A stretch of 64,000 nucleotides of DNA from positions 1,812,396 through 1,876,395 of the forward strand of contig NZ_BMBA01000001.1 in the NCBI RefSeq assembly GCF_017312485.1, given 5' to 3'. The translations under genes were made by a program, and so were the position numbers. The notes below the pieces were generated by a model. That model saw only the letters and a program-made list of their open reading frames with translations, was not told the origin of the DNA and did not search any database. This stretch comes from Clostridium zeae (GTDB taxonomy: Bacteria > Bacillota > Clostridia > Clostridiales > Clostridiaceae). Shown here one piece after another: positions 41,916-51,754 of this stretch (positions are counted from its first letter, which is position 1; every line of letters begins with the position of its first letter).

Positions 41916-44693
41916 CTAAAGACTAATTATATTTATTCCATCCTTTGTGTCAGCTATATCTAATTCTCTTTTCTGACAAGTAAATAATATTATTTGTCTC
42001 ACATCTGATATTTCATATAAATAATTAAGTATATTTTCAAGTCTTTCATCATCATATTGTACAAATGCATCATCTAAGATTATAGGTACATTTTTATCTT
42101 CAAATATCATATCAATTAAAGCAAGTCTCAAAGAAATATAAGCTTGGTCCCAAGCGCCATTACTTAAATATTCAGCCTTTAAATATCTTCCATCGTTACT
42201 TTGTTTTACGGTGATCTCAAAAGTTTCATTTATTTTCACATCTGAATACTTTCCCTTAGTGATTTTACTTAAAATAGCCGTAACTTTCTCATTTAACACT
42301 GGTCCAAAGCTTTTTTGTATCTCCTTGAAAGATTCATCCATGATAGCTTGAGCGACCTCAATTGCTCTTACAGTCTTCTCACCGTCTTTTATCTGTTCTT
42401 TAATTGATTCTATGTCTTCTTCAATTATATCAAGTCTTCTCGTTGTCAAAAATATGTTTTTTATGCTATATTCTATGTCTTTCATCTCTTTTTCTATATT
42501 GAGAAGTTCTTGTTGCTTTGAGCGAATATCATTTTCTATCTCATCCTCATTTTCATATGAAAATTCATTAGTCTCATTAATTATTTGTTTCACTTCATCT
42601 TCTATAGCTTGTATATCTCTATCTTTTAAAAGTAGCTTATAGGTTTCCTCAATTGAATTCAGCCTTACCATAATCTCTTCACGCTGCTGAAGCTTATATC
42701 TCATATTCTTTATTTCTTCAGGAATATCTTCAAGCTCTAAATGTTCTAATCCAAGTGTTTTTAATCTACTATAAATGGTATCCTTCTTTATCTTTATATC
42801 GTTTTGAAGATAATCAAGGTTTTTCCTTATTGATAATATCCTATTATCTATTTCTTCCTTTTCCTGAGTAATAATCCTATATTGCTTTATATTCTTCACA
42901 AACTCTTCAATATCTCTACTCTTTGTAATTGATAGAACAGAATTAATAACCTTCTCATTTTTTATTGCACTATCTTCTAATTCATAGAGATTCATATTTT
43001 TAATGCTATTTTGCTTTTCGCTAATCCTTGCATTAAGAATTTCTATTTGATTATTAAAAATATCAAAGGTATTCAAATATTTTTTAAAGCTTATATGATC
43101 AGTGCTTCCTGTAACATCAAAATATCTGTTTAATTGCTCCTCATATTGTTTAAGCGATTCTGTTAAAGTACTTATGACATTTTGTTCTTCTAAATTAATT
43201 AAGCCTTGCTTAATATAATATTTATTTTTGCTAGATGAAATAAACATCATTCCACTAATTATGAATAATATAAAGGCTATTATCAAACCAAGGTTTATGG
43301 GTAAAAAACTTATTACCGCAGCCAAAACTGAAAATACAGCACATATGCTCAACACTAATGAAACAGTGTTCATGGTTTTATTTTTAACTCTTAACCTTTC
43401 AATTTGGCTTTCTTCCACTTTCATTTTTGATTTTCTATCAATTAAAAACTTAATTTTCTTCAAATCTTCTTCATAATTTAACAGTAGCCTATCTACTTCT
43501 TCTCTGTGCTCGCTTATAGTTTTATAAGCTCTTAGATTATTTATCTTTTCTTCTATTTCATTCTCTATTTTAGCTATCTCTTCATTTGTATCCAATATCA
43601 TAGATATCTTCTCTTCAATAAGCTTCTGTTCTATTGAAACTTTAATAAGCTTTTCATCAATATTTAAATCAAATTCTCCAAAGTTCTCATATACGCTTAA
43701 GTAGTTATTCTTTTCTTCAAGTTCTTCAAGAAACTGTTTTTCTTCTTCTTGCCTTTGATTATTTATGTCTAGAAGATTAAATACTCCTGTTACGTCTTCT
43801 TGTAGACCATCTAAAAAATAATAATCAATTACACCATTGCTAGAACTCAAATTGTATTCATATTCTTCTTTTCTCTTTTTTAATTCTTGACTTTTCCTTA
43901 GATAATCCGTTATTTCACCATACTCTTCTTTTAGTTTTAACCTTTTTAAATGTTTTTTATAAATTTCAAGCTTTTTAATAGTGATTTCAAGCTCATCTCT
44001 CTTGGCTTTAACTTCTAAATAGTTTTTTTCATTGTTCAAGTTTGCTTCAGCTAATCTTATAGCATTATTTCTCTCATCCAATAAGCTATCTAACCTTACT
44101 TTAAGCAAATCAAGCTTCCCACCTTTTCTTTGGGTTACCAGGGACTTTTTATACTGTTCTAGTGTATCTTTAGCTTTTTGATAAGATATATTTTCGTTTC
44201 CTGTTTGAAATGAATTAGATATTTTATGTAAAATATCATCTTCTTTTGAATTTTTCACTTCACCACTTAGTTGTTTAATAAAAAGAGTATTCTCGAATGC
44301 TGCAGAATTGACATCAAATATATTTTTCCCCACATTATCTATGTTAAGGTACGGAATTTCCTCACCAGTTATACAATCAATAGTTTGTATTGTATCTTCT
44401 TTTTTTGTACTTCCAAAAGTTCTGCTTATTATATAATTATCAGAATTATATTCAAAATAAATTTCACCTTCTGCTTTATTATCATTTAAATTAAGGTATC
44501 TAAGTCTTTCATTTTCTCTAACATCTTTTACTCTCTTACTATTCATTCCGTAAAAGCATGCTTTTATGAAGGTTTGGATAGTACTTTTCCCTGACTCGTT
44601 ATGTCCATACACTATGTTAAAGCCCTCGGTAAAGTTAATCTCCTTATTTCTTACTTTACCAAAATTCTTAATATCTATCTTCTTAATTATCAT
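41916..44693 (-). CDS. SbcC/YhaN-like SMC-type ATPase
   Basis: A 925-residue protein. N-terminal ATPase half with Walker A GHNESGKST (30-38), long coiled coils, a central hydrophobic pair (about 434-488) and a C-terminal ABC-type half (SNGAWDQAYISLRLALIDMIF signature in part; Walker B VPIILDDAFVQYDDER). The central membrane hairpin in place of a Zn hook, and pairing with a YhaO-type nuclease, match YhaN of Bacillus more than SbcC. It overlaps the nuclease gene by 11 bases. Probably a Mre11/Rad50-like membrane-associated DNA-end processing complex. Confidence 0.88.
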   Translation of the reverse strand: MIIKKIDIKNFGKVRNKEINFTEGFNIVYGHNESGKSTIQTFIKACFYGMNSKRVKDVRENERLRYLNLNDNKAEGEIYFEYNSDNYIISRTFGSTKKEDTIQTIDCITGEEIPYLNIDNVGKNIFDVNSAAFENTLFIKQLSGEVKNSKEDDILHKISNSFQTGNENISYQKAKDTLEQYKKSLVTQRKGGKLDLLKVRLDSLLDERNNAIRLAEANLNNEKNYLEVKAKRDELEITIKKLEIYKKHLKRLKLKEEYGEITDYLRKSQELKKRKEEYEYNLSSSNGVIDYYFLDGLQEDVTGVFNLLDINNQRQEEEKQFLEELEEKNNYLSVYENFGEFDLNIDEKLIKVSIEQKLIEEKISMILDTNEEIAKIENEIEEKINNLRAYKTISEHREEVDRLLLNYEEDLKKIKFLIDRKSKMKVEESQIERLRVKNKTMNTVSLVLSICAVFSVLAAVISFLPINLGLIIAFILFIISGMMFISSSKNKYYIKQGLINLEEQNVISTLTESLKQYEEQLNRYFDVTGSTDHISFKKYLNTFDIFNNQIEILNARISEKQNSIKNMNLYELEDSAIKNEKVINSVLSITKSRDIEEFVKNIKQYRIITQEKEEIDNRILSIRKNLDYLQNDIKIKKDTIYSRLKTLGLEHLELEDIPEEIKNMRYKLQQREEIMVRLNSIEETYKLLLKDRDIQAIEDEVKQIINETNEFSYENEDEIENDIRSKQQELLNIEKEMKDIEYSIKNIFLTTRRLDIIEEDIESIKEQIKDGEKTVRAIEVAQAIMDESFKEIQKSFGPVLNEKVTAILSKITKGKYSDVKINETFEITVKQSNDGRYLKAEYLSNGAWDQAYISLRLALIDMIFEDKNVPIILDDAFVQYDDERLENILNYLYEISDVRQIILFTCQKRELDIADTKDGINIISL

Positions 44694-45822
44694 TTAGTCT
44701 AATCTCTCCTTCAGAAAGACTTTGTATACCAATCTTTAATGCTAATTCATATATAGATTTCTCATCCTCAGTACATTCATCTATCTTTTCCATTATCTTC
44801 TTTGCAAATATACCTTTTACAGAGTGCTCTTCAATAACCTCCGATATATCTATTTTTATTTTTGTTGAATCTTCCAACTTAATAAAATAGAAATGTTCTC
44901 CTATCTTGTTGAGCAATACTTCTAAATCTATATTAAAATCTTCATGAATTTCTCCTGTTAGTATGATTTTATATAAATCCTTAGCTCTACTTTCTTCATT
45001 CACTACCTCTAATATCTTTTCTTTAATATCCTCATAATTCATTGCATCATTTATATTAACATGCACCACCAAATATGTTCTTTTATTCATCGGAATAAAC
45101 TTAAGACTATTGAAATTCTGTCCAACTTCCCCTAATATAATTCCTTTTTCACCTAACTCATCAAAACCTCTTCCTTCTGGGCAGCCACAATAAGCATATA
45201 AGGTATTACCTGCTCTTTTAATTTGAGAAAATTGGTGTCTATGACCTAAAGCTATATAGCTCATAGATGAGTTCTCTATATCTTCACTAGTTATTGGATT
45301 ATATTCATTTAAATTATTTCCGTTCTCCACTTCTCCGTGAAGCACCATTAACTTTATTAAGCCGTCATCCTCGTTATTAACTTTAAACTCTCTCAGCATA
45401 GACCTTTTCACATAATTACCTGTAAAACCAGCTCCGTACACAACAACATTTTTTCCTTCTAGCTTATGCCTTGTAAAACCAGCGCCAAATATATGAACAT
45501 TATTAGGCCAGTTTATCATGCTATAAAAAGATCTATCATTATTAGGATCATGATTTCCAGGTGCTATAAACACTTCTATCTTGGGAATACCTTCAAGCTT
45601 TTTTCTCAATAAATCCAAGGTGCTCTTTCTCACACGTAAATTATCAAAAATATCACCTGCTAATAAAATCGCATCTACATTCTCATTACTTGCTAATTCA
45701 ATTATGGAACTAAATGTATCCTGAAGCTCTTCCTTTCTTTGCTCTGCTATATCACTAGATAAGTCTGTAAAGGGAGTATCAAAATGCAAGTCGCTACAGT
45801 GCAATATTTTTACCTTATCCAT
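44683..45822 (-). CDS. SbcD/YhaO-like metallophosphoesterase nuclease
   Basis: A 379-residue protein from ATG 45822 (GGAGG five bases upstream). Calcineurin-like metal motifs are in order: HCSDLHFD (6-13), LLAGDIFDN, APGNHDP, MVLHGEV and ALGHRHQ. This is the Mre11-type nuclease partner of the ATPase encoded next, with an 11-base overlap indicating tight coupling. Cytosolic. The C-terminal 100 residues are a capping domain expected to contact the ATPase. Confidence 0.92.
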   Translation of the reverse strand: MDKVKILHCSDLHFDTPFTDLSSDIAEQRKEELQDTFSSIIELASNENVDAILLAGDIFDNLRVRKSTLDLLRKKLEGIPKIEVFIAPGNHDPNNDRSFYSMINWPNNVHIFGAGFTRHKLEGKNVVVYGAGFTGNYVKRSMLREFKVNNEDDGLIKLMVLHGEVENGNNLNEYNPITSEDIENSSMSYIALGHRHQFSQIKRAGNTLYAYCGCPEGRGFDELGEKGIILGEVGQNFNSLKFIPMNKRTYLVVHVNINDAMNYEDIKEKILEVVNEESRAKDLYKIILTGEIHEDFNIDLEVLLNKIGEHFYFIKLEDSTKIKIDISEVIEEHSVKGIFAKKIMEKIDECTEDEKSIYELALKIGIQSLSEGEIRLNDN

Positions 45823-45884
45823 AGTATCCTCCATTTATAATTTTCAAAACGAACTTTTGTTCTCATTTTAGCATAAAAATAAAT

Positions 45885-45910
45885 CAAAAAAAAGAGGCTA
45901 AGCCTCTTTT
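45885..45910 (-). terminator. terminator of the 45925 gene
   Basis: AAAAGAGGCT / AAGCCTCTTTT hairpin with almost no loop (tight palindrome); minus strand ends in T8. Confidence 0.85.
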
Positions 45911-45924
45911 TACTTATAACTTTG

Positions 45925-46143
45925 CTATTTATAAATATTTTGCCCAAAAGTCGCTTTATATGGGTAAACATCCTCTACACTTTTACCTAAACTAGTAGCA
46001 AATTCCTCTGCATTAACTTCTTTTATTGCTTTGCCATCCTTAAATACTTTTATGTTGTAAATCTGTCCTTCTTCGTTTATTAAAAATTCTCCATCATAAC
46101 TTGAACCATCATCAAAAGTAACTATACCTTTTTTCCAATCCAT
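45925..46143 (-). CDS. small conserved-looking protein of unknown function
   Basis: A 72-residue soluble acidic protein (MDWKKGIVTFDDGSSYDGEF at the start). Good AAGGAGG-type site and a terminator immediately after, so it is likely real. The GIVTFDDGSSYDGEF segment looks like a small beta-hairpin repeat, but no family was recognised. It may be co-expressed with nothing else; the nearest same-strand gene ends 12 bases past the terminator. Confidence 0.6.
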   Translation of the reverse strand: MDWKKGIVTFDDGSSYDGEFLINEEGQIYNIKVFKDGKAIKEVNAEEFATSLGKSVEDVYPYKATFGQNIYK

Positions 46144-46284
46144 CAGTTATTCCTCCTTGTAAAGCTTCTCTTCATCGCAAAGAAATTCTATTATCAAATC
46201 TCTATTGAAAAACATGCAAAATTAAGAGTAGCATATTGTTATTTAATTTAAGAAGAACTAATAAAAAATCTGCTAATTTTCTAA

Positions 46285-46313
46285 AGAATAAAAGGGCACA
46301 ATTTCTTGTGCCC
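46285..46313 (-). terminator. terminator after the 11-residue frame
   Basis: Perfect 8-bp GC-rich stem GGGCACAA (46294-46301) / TTGTGCCC (46306-46313), 4-nt loop, minus strand followed by TTTTATTC. Confidence 0.9.
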
Positions 46314-46318
46314 AGGTA

Positions 46319-46354
46319 TTAGAATCTACTATCTGGTGGTACATCATTACTCAT
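46319..46354 (-). CDS. possible 11-residue microprotein
   Basis: ATG at 46354 encodes MSNDVPPDSRF and stops at 46319-46321. It has a very strong ribosome binding site GGGAGGAG five bases upstream and is followed at once by the terminator at 46294-46313, the layout of a genuine short gene. It lies about 70 bases downstream of the SASP stop codon, so it may be on the SASP transcript and spore-specific. No family known. Confidence 0.4.
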   Translation of the reverse strand: MSNDVPPDSRF

Positions 46355-46422
46355 AGTAACTCCTCCCTTAATGGTCAGATTACATAACTAAGATTTAACC
46401 TACCAAATGCATCACACTATGA

Positions 46423-46620
46423 CTAGTGATTAGTTGTCATGTGTCCTTCGAATTCCTCTACCATTCTTTTTACCATTTCTCCACCTACGGAACCACATTG
46501 TTTTGATGTTAGATCTCCATTATAATCACCTAATGGAACTCCTAGTTCTCTTGCTACTTCAAATTTAAACTTAGATAATCCTTGTTTCGCTTCTGGAACT
46601 AACGTTCTTGATCTTGACAT
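46423..46620 (-). CDS. alpha/beta-type small acid-soluble spore protein
   Basis: A 65-residue protein from ATG 46620 (GGAGG seven bases upstream; a longer in-frame start at 46686 lacks a site). It has both SASP signatures: KFEVARELGVPLGDYNGDLTS in part with the GPR protease site region, and the C-terminal KQCGSVGGEMVKRMVEEFE (GxVGGxMVKRM). These proteins coat spore DNA and give UV resistance, later serving as amino-acid reserve. Expected under sigmaG in the forespore. This firmly marks the host as a spore former. Confidence 0.95.
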   Translation of the reverse strand: MSRSRTLVPEAKQGLSKFKFEVARELGVPLGDYNGDLTSKQCGSVGGEMVKRMVEEFEGHMTTNH

Positions 46621-46804
46621 ATAACATTCCTCCTTTGGTTTTGATATGGTTTCTTCTGTACCGAAATATGCTAAATTAAACTTCAAATCTTTTGCTTACA
46701 GCAATATACTTAAAATTTGCTTCAGCTTAAACGATACATTAGCAGTAAACCTTTTTGGCTTACACTATTATGTTAACCATAAACAGTATTAATAGACTAT
46801 TGAA

Positions 46805-47200
46805 TTAAATGCAATTTTGGTATGTGCTACCTTTATAGTTCTTTATTACATTTATAGCTTCTCTGCTATTATTAACTAAAATTGGATTTATGCCTGAGTT
46901 CTTAATAAACTTCTTTATCTGGTAGCTTCCTATTATAGATTTAGGCATTATTATTATATTAATTGTCCATTCTTCTTTAGATGTATTTCTTAAAAATTCA
47001 CAATATGTATCACTCACTTCTGATTTTACAAGTTCTAAATCAGAAACATCCATTACTAATATCTTATTATGAGTATTCATTGTTTGTATAACATCTATGT
47101 ACTCTTTTATCATATATGTTAATTCTTCATTTCCTATATAGCCTTTAATGATATTCCTTATAATCCCTTTTTTCTTATAATACTTAAAATAATAGTACAT
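46805..47200 (-). CDS. protein of unknown function, 131 residues
   Basis: Starts after GGGGTGGG. An alternating alpha/beta pattern (hydrophobic strands KILVMDVSDLEL and WTINIIIMPKS, helices between) loosely fits a STAS-like fold, but no family was recognised. Soluble, no signal peptide, monocistronic. The name STAS would be a guess. Confidence 0.55.
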   Translation of the reverse strand: MYYYFKYYKKKGIIRNIIKGYIGNEELTYMIKEYIDVIQTMNTHNKILVMDVSDLELVKSEVSDTYCEFLRNTSKEEWTINIIIMPKSIIGSYQIKKFIKNSGINPILVNNSREAINVIKNYKGSTYQNCI

Positions 47201-47517
47201 TTTCCCACCCCAAATTTAATACTTAAGAGCCTTTTTAAATTTTATTTATACTTAATACAAATTTATAAGATTATAAAATTCATTGATCTATTATTTTCTT
47301 ATTTAGATTTACTGTAATAATATATTAAATAATACCAATTACAAATTTTCACAGCAAACATAATTATACTATATTTTCTATATGTTGTAAATTTTATTAT
47401 TAACTATATTATCGTCGTAATAAAATTTTACTGAAGTATAAATTATAAAATCTAATAAAACAATTTAAGATTATAGTCATACGTTTTGATGCAGAAATAT
47501 AATAATTTCTTCAATAT

Positions 47518-47614
47518 AGATGTACTACTTCAATCTTAAATCTATTTTCTAAACTCTTTAGGTTCTGAGAGGAGAATTTGAAAATATAAATTTTATTATG
47601 AAGTGATACATCAA
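47518..47614. repeat. 97-bp AGATGTAC-family element
   Basis: Left end AGATGTACTACTTC (47518-47531) and right end GAAGTGATACATC (47600-47612) are imperfect inverted repeats; an inner inverted pair includes TCTAAACTCTTTAG and CTGAGAGGAGAATTTGA. Closest relative of the copy at 62894-62990. The rest of the 47201-47729 gap holds only the tRNA terminator. Confidence 0.75.
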
Positions 47615-47668
47615 TACATCATAACTAATGTAATAATATTTTTGAAAGTTATTAACTAAATACAAGAA

Positions 47669-47703
47669 AAATCCACGAATATCCAAAAGAATATTCGCGG
47701 ATT
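47669..47703 (-). terminator. terminator of tRNA-Trp copy 1
   Basis: ATCC-A-CGAATAT (47671-47682) / ATATTCG-C-GGAT (47691-47702), one internal mismatch, with TTTTTCTTG on the minus strand. It lies 27 bases after the tRNA 3' end. Confidence 0.8.
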
Positions 47704-47729
47704 ATCTTTGCAAGCTTCGTTTATCATAT

Positions 47730-47805
47730 TGGCAGGGGCAGTAGGGATCGAACCCACAACCTACGGTTTTGGAGACCGCCACTCTACCAGTTGAGCTATA
47801 CCCCT
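47730..47805 (-). tRNA. tRNA-Trp (anticodon CCA), copy 1
   Basis: A 76-nt cloverleaf including encoded CCA. Acceptor stem AGGGGTA/TGCCCCT, D-arm GCTC-AACTGGTA-GAGT, anticodon loop CTCCAAA with CCA, T-arm GTGGG-TTCGATC-CCTAC. All stems pair. It differs from the copy at 54454 at only two positions, which pair with each other in the T stem. Confidence 0.97.
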
Positions 47806-47905
47806 ATAATAACACTTACAAAAGATATAATATCATATTCAGGAGACATTCGCAATACTTTGCTGTGAATTTTCATAAATTACGAATATTTAAGTAGCTT
47901 CATAT

Positions 47906-47955
47906 TAAAAGGTAGCATCTTTGGCTAAATTAACAGCTAAAGATGCTACCACTTT
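47906..47955 (-). terminator. terminator of the opp operon
   Basis: A 16-bp stem GGTAGCATCTTTGGCT (47911-47926) / AGCTAAAGATGCTACC (47935-47950) with one G-T wobble; the minus strand runs into TTTTAATATG. It lies 43 bases past the oppA stop codon. Confidence 0.88.
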
Positions 47956-47992
47956 ATATATTATCTCATACTATAAGCAAGTGATAATAATC

Positions 47993-49651
47993 TTATTTAG
48001 AAGCAGCTTCTACTACAGTGTTTCTGAAGTACACAAATCCTAATGGAGATTTTTGTAAATCAGTTATATTGCTCTTAAGTGCAAGAACGTTAGTGTAGTA
48101 GTATATTGGTATTATTGGCATATCATTCATTAATATATCTTCTACTTTATGAAGGTCATCTGTTCTCTTTGCAGCATCAGTACCCTTCTTAGCAGAATCA
48201 ACTAACTTGTCATATTCTGCATTAGTGTAACCAGGGTTATTATTTCCACCGTTAGTATAGAACATATCTAAGAATGTCATTGGATCATTGTAGTCAGCAA
48301 TCCATGATGTTCTACATACCATGAAGTTATGCTTTGTTAAGTCATCTAATTGAACTTTTCTTTCTTCGTTAACTAGTGTAACGTCGATTCCTAAGTTCTT
48401 CTTCCACATTTCTTGTATAGCTTGAGCGATGTTTTGATGTCCTTGTCCTGTGTTGTACTTAATTTCAAGTTTAGGGAAGTTCTTTCCATCTGGGTATCCA
48501 GCATCAGCAAGTAACTTCTTAGCACCTTCAACATCAGCAGTAGTCTTTAGGTAATCCTTGTTCTTAAATTCCTTACCAGAACTATCAACTATTCCCTTTG
48601 GAACATATGATGTAGCAGGTTGTTCTCCACCCTTTGTAACATTTTCAACTATTGCAGTTCTATCAATTGCCAAGCTAAGTGCTTTTCTTACACTAACATT
48701 GTTTAAAGCTTTAGCAACATCAGCAGAAACGTTCTTGCTTGAAACATTTATTGCATAGTAGTATGTTCCAAGGTATGGATAAACTTTAGCTTTACCATCT
48801 TTGATTAAGCTTTGCTTTTGTTCTGCTGGTAATAAATCTGTAGCATCTATTTCACCAGATTCGAAAGCATTTAATGCAGATGTTTCATTATCTAATAATG
48901 TGTATTGGATTTTATCAAGCTTAACGTTTGATTTATCCCAATAGTTATCGTTCTTAACGAATGTCATATGATCTTTTTGAGCATATTCAGACATTTTGTA
49001 TGGTCCGTTAGATACAAATGTCTTTGCATCAGTAGCCCATCCTTCTTTATTAGCTTCAACGATATCTTTTCTTACTGGGAAGTAAGTTGGGAATGCTGTT
49101 AAAGCTAAGAAGTAAGCTGTTGGAGCTTCAAGTGTAACTTCTAGTGTATAATCGTCAACTACTTTTATTCCTACATCTGTAACTTTAGCTTTTCCACCAT
49201 TATATGCTTCACCATTTTTGATGTAATATAATTGGTAAGCATAATCTGATGCAGTTTCTGGAGCTAAAGCTCTAGTCCAAGCATAATAGAAATCATTAGC
49301 AGTAACACCTTTTCCATCTGACCATTTTGCATCTTTTCTTAAATGGAAAGTATACTTAGTTCCGTCGCTTGAAACATCATATTTTTCAGCAACTCCTGGA
49401 TTAACTTTATTGTTAGCATCAACGTTTTCTAAACCTTCAAACGCATTAACATCAACAATACCGCCTTCAACAGAGTTGTTTAGACCTGGATCTATTGTTT
49501 TTGGTTGAGCCCCAAGGTTATACTTTACAACCTGATCAACCTTTGCTGTAGAAGATGCATCATCTTTTTTGCCACAGCCTACAAAAGTTGTTCCTACTAC
49601 TAAAGTAGCAAGAATTAATGAAAGAACTTTCATTTTGTTTCTTTTTAACAT
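47993..49651 (-). CDS. oppA: oligopeptide-binding lipoprotein OppA
   Basis: A 552-residue extracellular lipoprotein with lipobox TFVGC (Cys26) and the cluster C fold of family 5 extracellular solute-binding proteins. Signature region KNDNYWDKSNVKLDKIQYTLL (in part) and W-rich ligand pocket residues (WSDG, AWTRAL) are typical of peptide binders. It delivers oligopeptides to the OppBC channel. It is the last gene of the oppBCDFA operon, 65 bases after oppF, and its own strong site AGGGGGT may allow higher expression. GC content is slightly higher than neighbours, as is usual for a highly expressed gene. Confidence 0.95.
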   Translation of the reverse strand: MLKRNKMKVLSLILATLVVGTTFVGCGKKDDASSTAKVDQVVKYNLGAQPKTIDPGLNNSVEGGIVDVNAFEGLENVDANNKVNPGVAEKYDVSSDGTKYTFHLRKDAKWSDGKGVTANDFYYAWTRALAPETASDYAYQLYYIKNGEAYNGGKAKVTDVGIKVVDDYTLEVTLEAPTAYFLALTAFPTYFPVRKDIVEANKEGWATDAKTFVSNGPYKMSEYAQKDHMTFVKNDNYWDKSNVKLDKIQYTLLDNETSALNAFESGEIDATDLLPAEQKQSLIKDGKAKVYPYLGTYYYAINVSSKNVSADVAKALNNVSVRKALSLAIDRTAIVENVTKGGEQPATSYVPKGIVDSSGKEFKNKDYLKTTADVEGAKKLLADAGYPDGKNFPKLEIKYNTGQGHQNIAQAIQEMWKKNLGIDVTLVNEERKVQLDDLTKHNFMVCRTSWIADYNDPMTFLDMFYTNGGNNNPGYTNAEYDKLVDSAKKGTDAAKRTDDLHKVEDILMNDMPIIPIYYYTNVLALKSNITDLQKSPLGFVYFRNTVVEAASK

Positions 49652-49716
49652 TATTGTACCCCCTTATAATGGAAAATTGTATAATTTATTTAAACAAATT
49701 TATACCTAAAATAAAA

Positions 49717-50691
49717 TTAATATAAATGACAGGCAACTGAATGGTCTTTACCTACTTCTTTTAATAAAGGTGTCACCTGTGAACAAATAGGCTTAGCATA
49801 TTTACATCTATCTTTGAATCTACATCCAACTGGTGGATCTATTGGTGAAGGAGTTTCTCCTTGCAATACGATTCTTCTATTTTTGCTTGCCATATCTGGA
49901 TCTGGTATAGGTATCGCTGATAATAAAGCTTGAGTATATGGATGTAATGGCTTGCTATACAACTCATTACTCTCTCCAATTTCAACTAGATGACCTAAAT
50001 ACATTACCCCAATTCTGTTAGAAATATGCTTAACCATAGATAAATCATGAGCAATAAATAAATATGTTAATCCTAAATCATGCTGTAGATCTTCAAGCAT
50101 ATTTACAACCTGTGCCTGTATTGAAACGTCTAGAGCTGATATAGGTTCATCACAAACTATGAACTCTGGGTCAACTGCTAAAGCTCTAGCTATACCAATT
50201 CTTTGTCTTTGTCCACCTGAGAATTCATGTGGATATCTTGATCCATGATCCCCATTAAGGCCAACTTTCTTTAAAAGATAAGTTATCTTATCATTTTTTT
50301 CACCTTTGCCAAGTAATCTTTGAGCATCAATAGCTTCACCTATTATATCTCCTACAGTCATTCTTGGATCAAGTGATGCATATGGATCTTGGAATATCAT
50401 CTGCATCTTCTTTCTTAGAGGACGCATTTGACCTGGACTTAGCTTAGCTATGTCCTTACCATCATAAATTATTTGACCTTCAGTTGGTTCATATAGTTTT
50501 ATGATTGTTCTACCAGTTGTAGTCTTACCACAACCAGATTCTCCTACAAATCCTAGTGTTTCACCTTTTTTTATGCTAAAAGATACATCATCTACTGCTT
50601 TAACATTAGACACTTGTGTACCTAGTATGCCCTTTTTTATCGGGAAATATTTCTTTAAATTCTTAACTTCTAATAAAATTTTATCTTCCAT
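49717..50691 (-). CDS. oppF: oligopeptide ABC transporter ATPase OppF
   Basis: A 324-residue ABC ATPase: Walker [10 protein letters not shown], signature [15 protein letters not shown], Walker [14 protein letters not shown]-loop AHD, and the C-terminal oligopeptide/dipeptide ABC domain with a Cys cluster ([14 protein letters not shown]) that binds an iron-sulfur cluster in related proteins. Forms the nucleotide-binding pair with OppD. Starts nine bases after oppD. Confidence 0.96.
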   Translation of the reverse strand: MEDKILLEVKNLKKYFPIKKGILGTQVSNVKAVDDVSFSIKKGETLGFVGESGCGKTTTGRTIIKLYEPTEGQIIYDGKDIAKLSPGQMRPLRKKMQMIFQDPYASLDPRMTVGDIIGEAIDAQRLLGKGEKNDKITYLLKKVGLNGDHGSRYPHEFSGGQRQRIGIARALAVDPEFIVCDEPISALDVSIQAQVVNMLEDLQHDLGLTYLFIAHDLSMVKHISNRIGVMYLGHLVEIGESNELYSKPLHPYTQALLSAIPIPDPDMASKNRRIVLQGETPSPIDPPVGCRFKDRCKYAKPICSQVTPLLKEVGKDHSVACHLY

Positions 50692-50700
50692 TTTGTCTAA

Positions 50701-51741
50701 TTACCTCCCTGTGCCTTTTGGAGACTCTTCTACTGCTTCATCAGGTAACCTTCTTTCAACCTTTGGTGCCATCGGATGGTTTAACCAACAAGCTGAATAA
50801 TGATTCTCTGATATATTAAATTTCTCAGGCATAGCTTCCATACAAACTTTCATTGCATGCTCACATCTTGGAGCAAAAGGACAACCCTTAGGAGGATTTA
50901 GTAAATCTGGTGGTGTACCTTCTATAGGTTTTAATCTTTCTTTAGTATTTAACTTTGGATTAGGAACGCTATTTAAAAGGCCCCATGTATATGGATGTCT
51001 TGATTTGTAGAAAATGTCATGTGTAGTTCCGCTTTCTACTACTACTCCACCATACATTACATTTATTCTGTTACAAATATCAGCAACAACTCCCAAATCG
51101 TGAGTTATTATTATAATTGATGTATTTAGCTTATCCTTTAATTCTTTAAGTAATTCAAGTATTTGAGCTTGAATTGTAACATCTAAAGCTGTAGTTGGTT
51201 CGTCAGCTATTATAAGTTTAGGATTACATATAAGAGACATAGCTATCATAACTCTTTGTCTCATACCACCTGAAAATTCATGTGGGTATTGCTTAAGTCT
51301 TTTCTCTGGACTTGGAATACCTACTAAACTTAACATTTCAACTGCTTTTTTTCTAGCTTCTTCACCAGTAATCTTTAAATGTTTCTTCAATGGTTCCATA
51401 AGCTGATCGCCTACAGTTAATACTGGGTTTAATGAAGTCATAGGATCTTGGAAGATCATACTCATTTCATTTCCTCTGATTTTTTCCATTTGTTTATCTG
51501 TAAAGTTACTTATTTCTTCTCCATTAAAAACTACTTTTCCACCTTTTACTTTTCCGCTTTCGGCAAGTAGTCTCATAATGCTCATCATAGTGATACTTTT
51601 ACCACTACCAGATTCACCAACGATTCCAAGTACTTCTCCTTTGTTTAAATGAAAAGATACCCCTCTAACCGCCTTAACTTCTCCGACATGTGTGTAGAAA
51701 GAAGTCTGTAAATTATCTATTTCAAGTATTCTTTCATGCAT
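50701..51741 (-). CDS. oppD: oligopeptide ABC transporter ATPase OppD
   Basis: A 346-residue ABC ATPase: Walker [10 protein letters not shown], signature [15 protein letters not shown], Walker [15 protein letters not shown]-loop THD, C-terminal oligopeptide_ABC extension with four Cys ([14 protein letters not shown]). Pairs with OppF. Its start follows oppC by 13 bases. Confidence 0.96.
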   Translation of the reverse strand: MHERILEIDNLQTSFYTHVGEVKAVRGVSFHLNKGEVLGIVGESGSGKSITMMSIMRLLAESGKVKGGKVVFNGEEISNFTDKQMEKIRGNEMSMIFQDPMTSLNPVLTVGDQLMEPLKKHLKITGEEARKKAVEMLSLVGIPSPEKRLKQYPHEFSGGMRQRVMIAMSLICNPKLIIADEPTTALDVTIQAQILELLKELKDKLNTSIIIITHDLGVVADICNRINVMYGGVVVESGTTHDIFYKSRHPYTWGLLNSVPNPKLNTKERLKPIEGTPPDLLNPPKGCPFAPRCEHAMKVCMEAMPEKFNISENHYSACWLNHPMAPKVERRLPDEAVEESPKGTGR

Positions 51742-51754
51742 TTATGTTTTCCTC

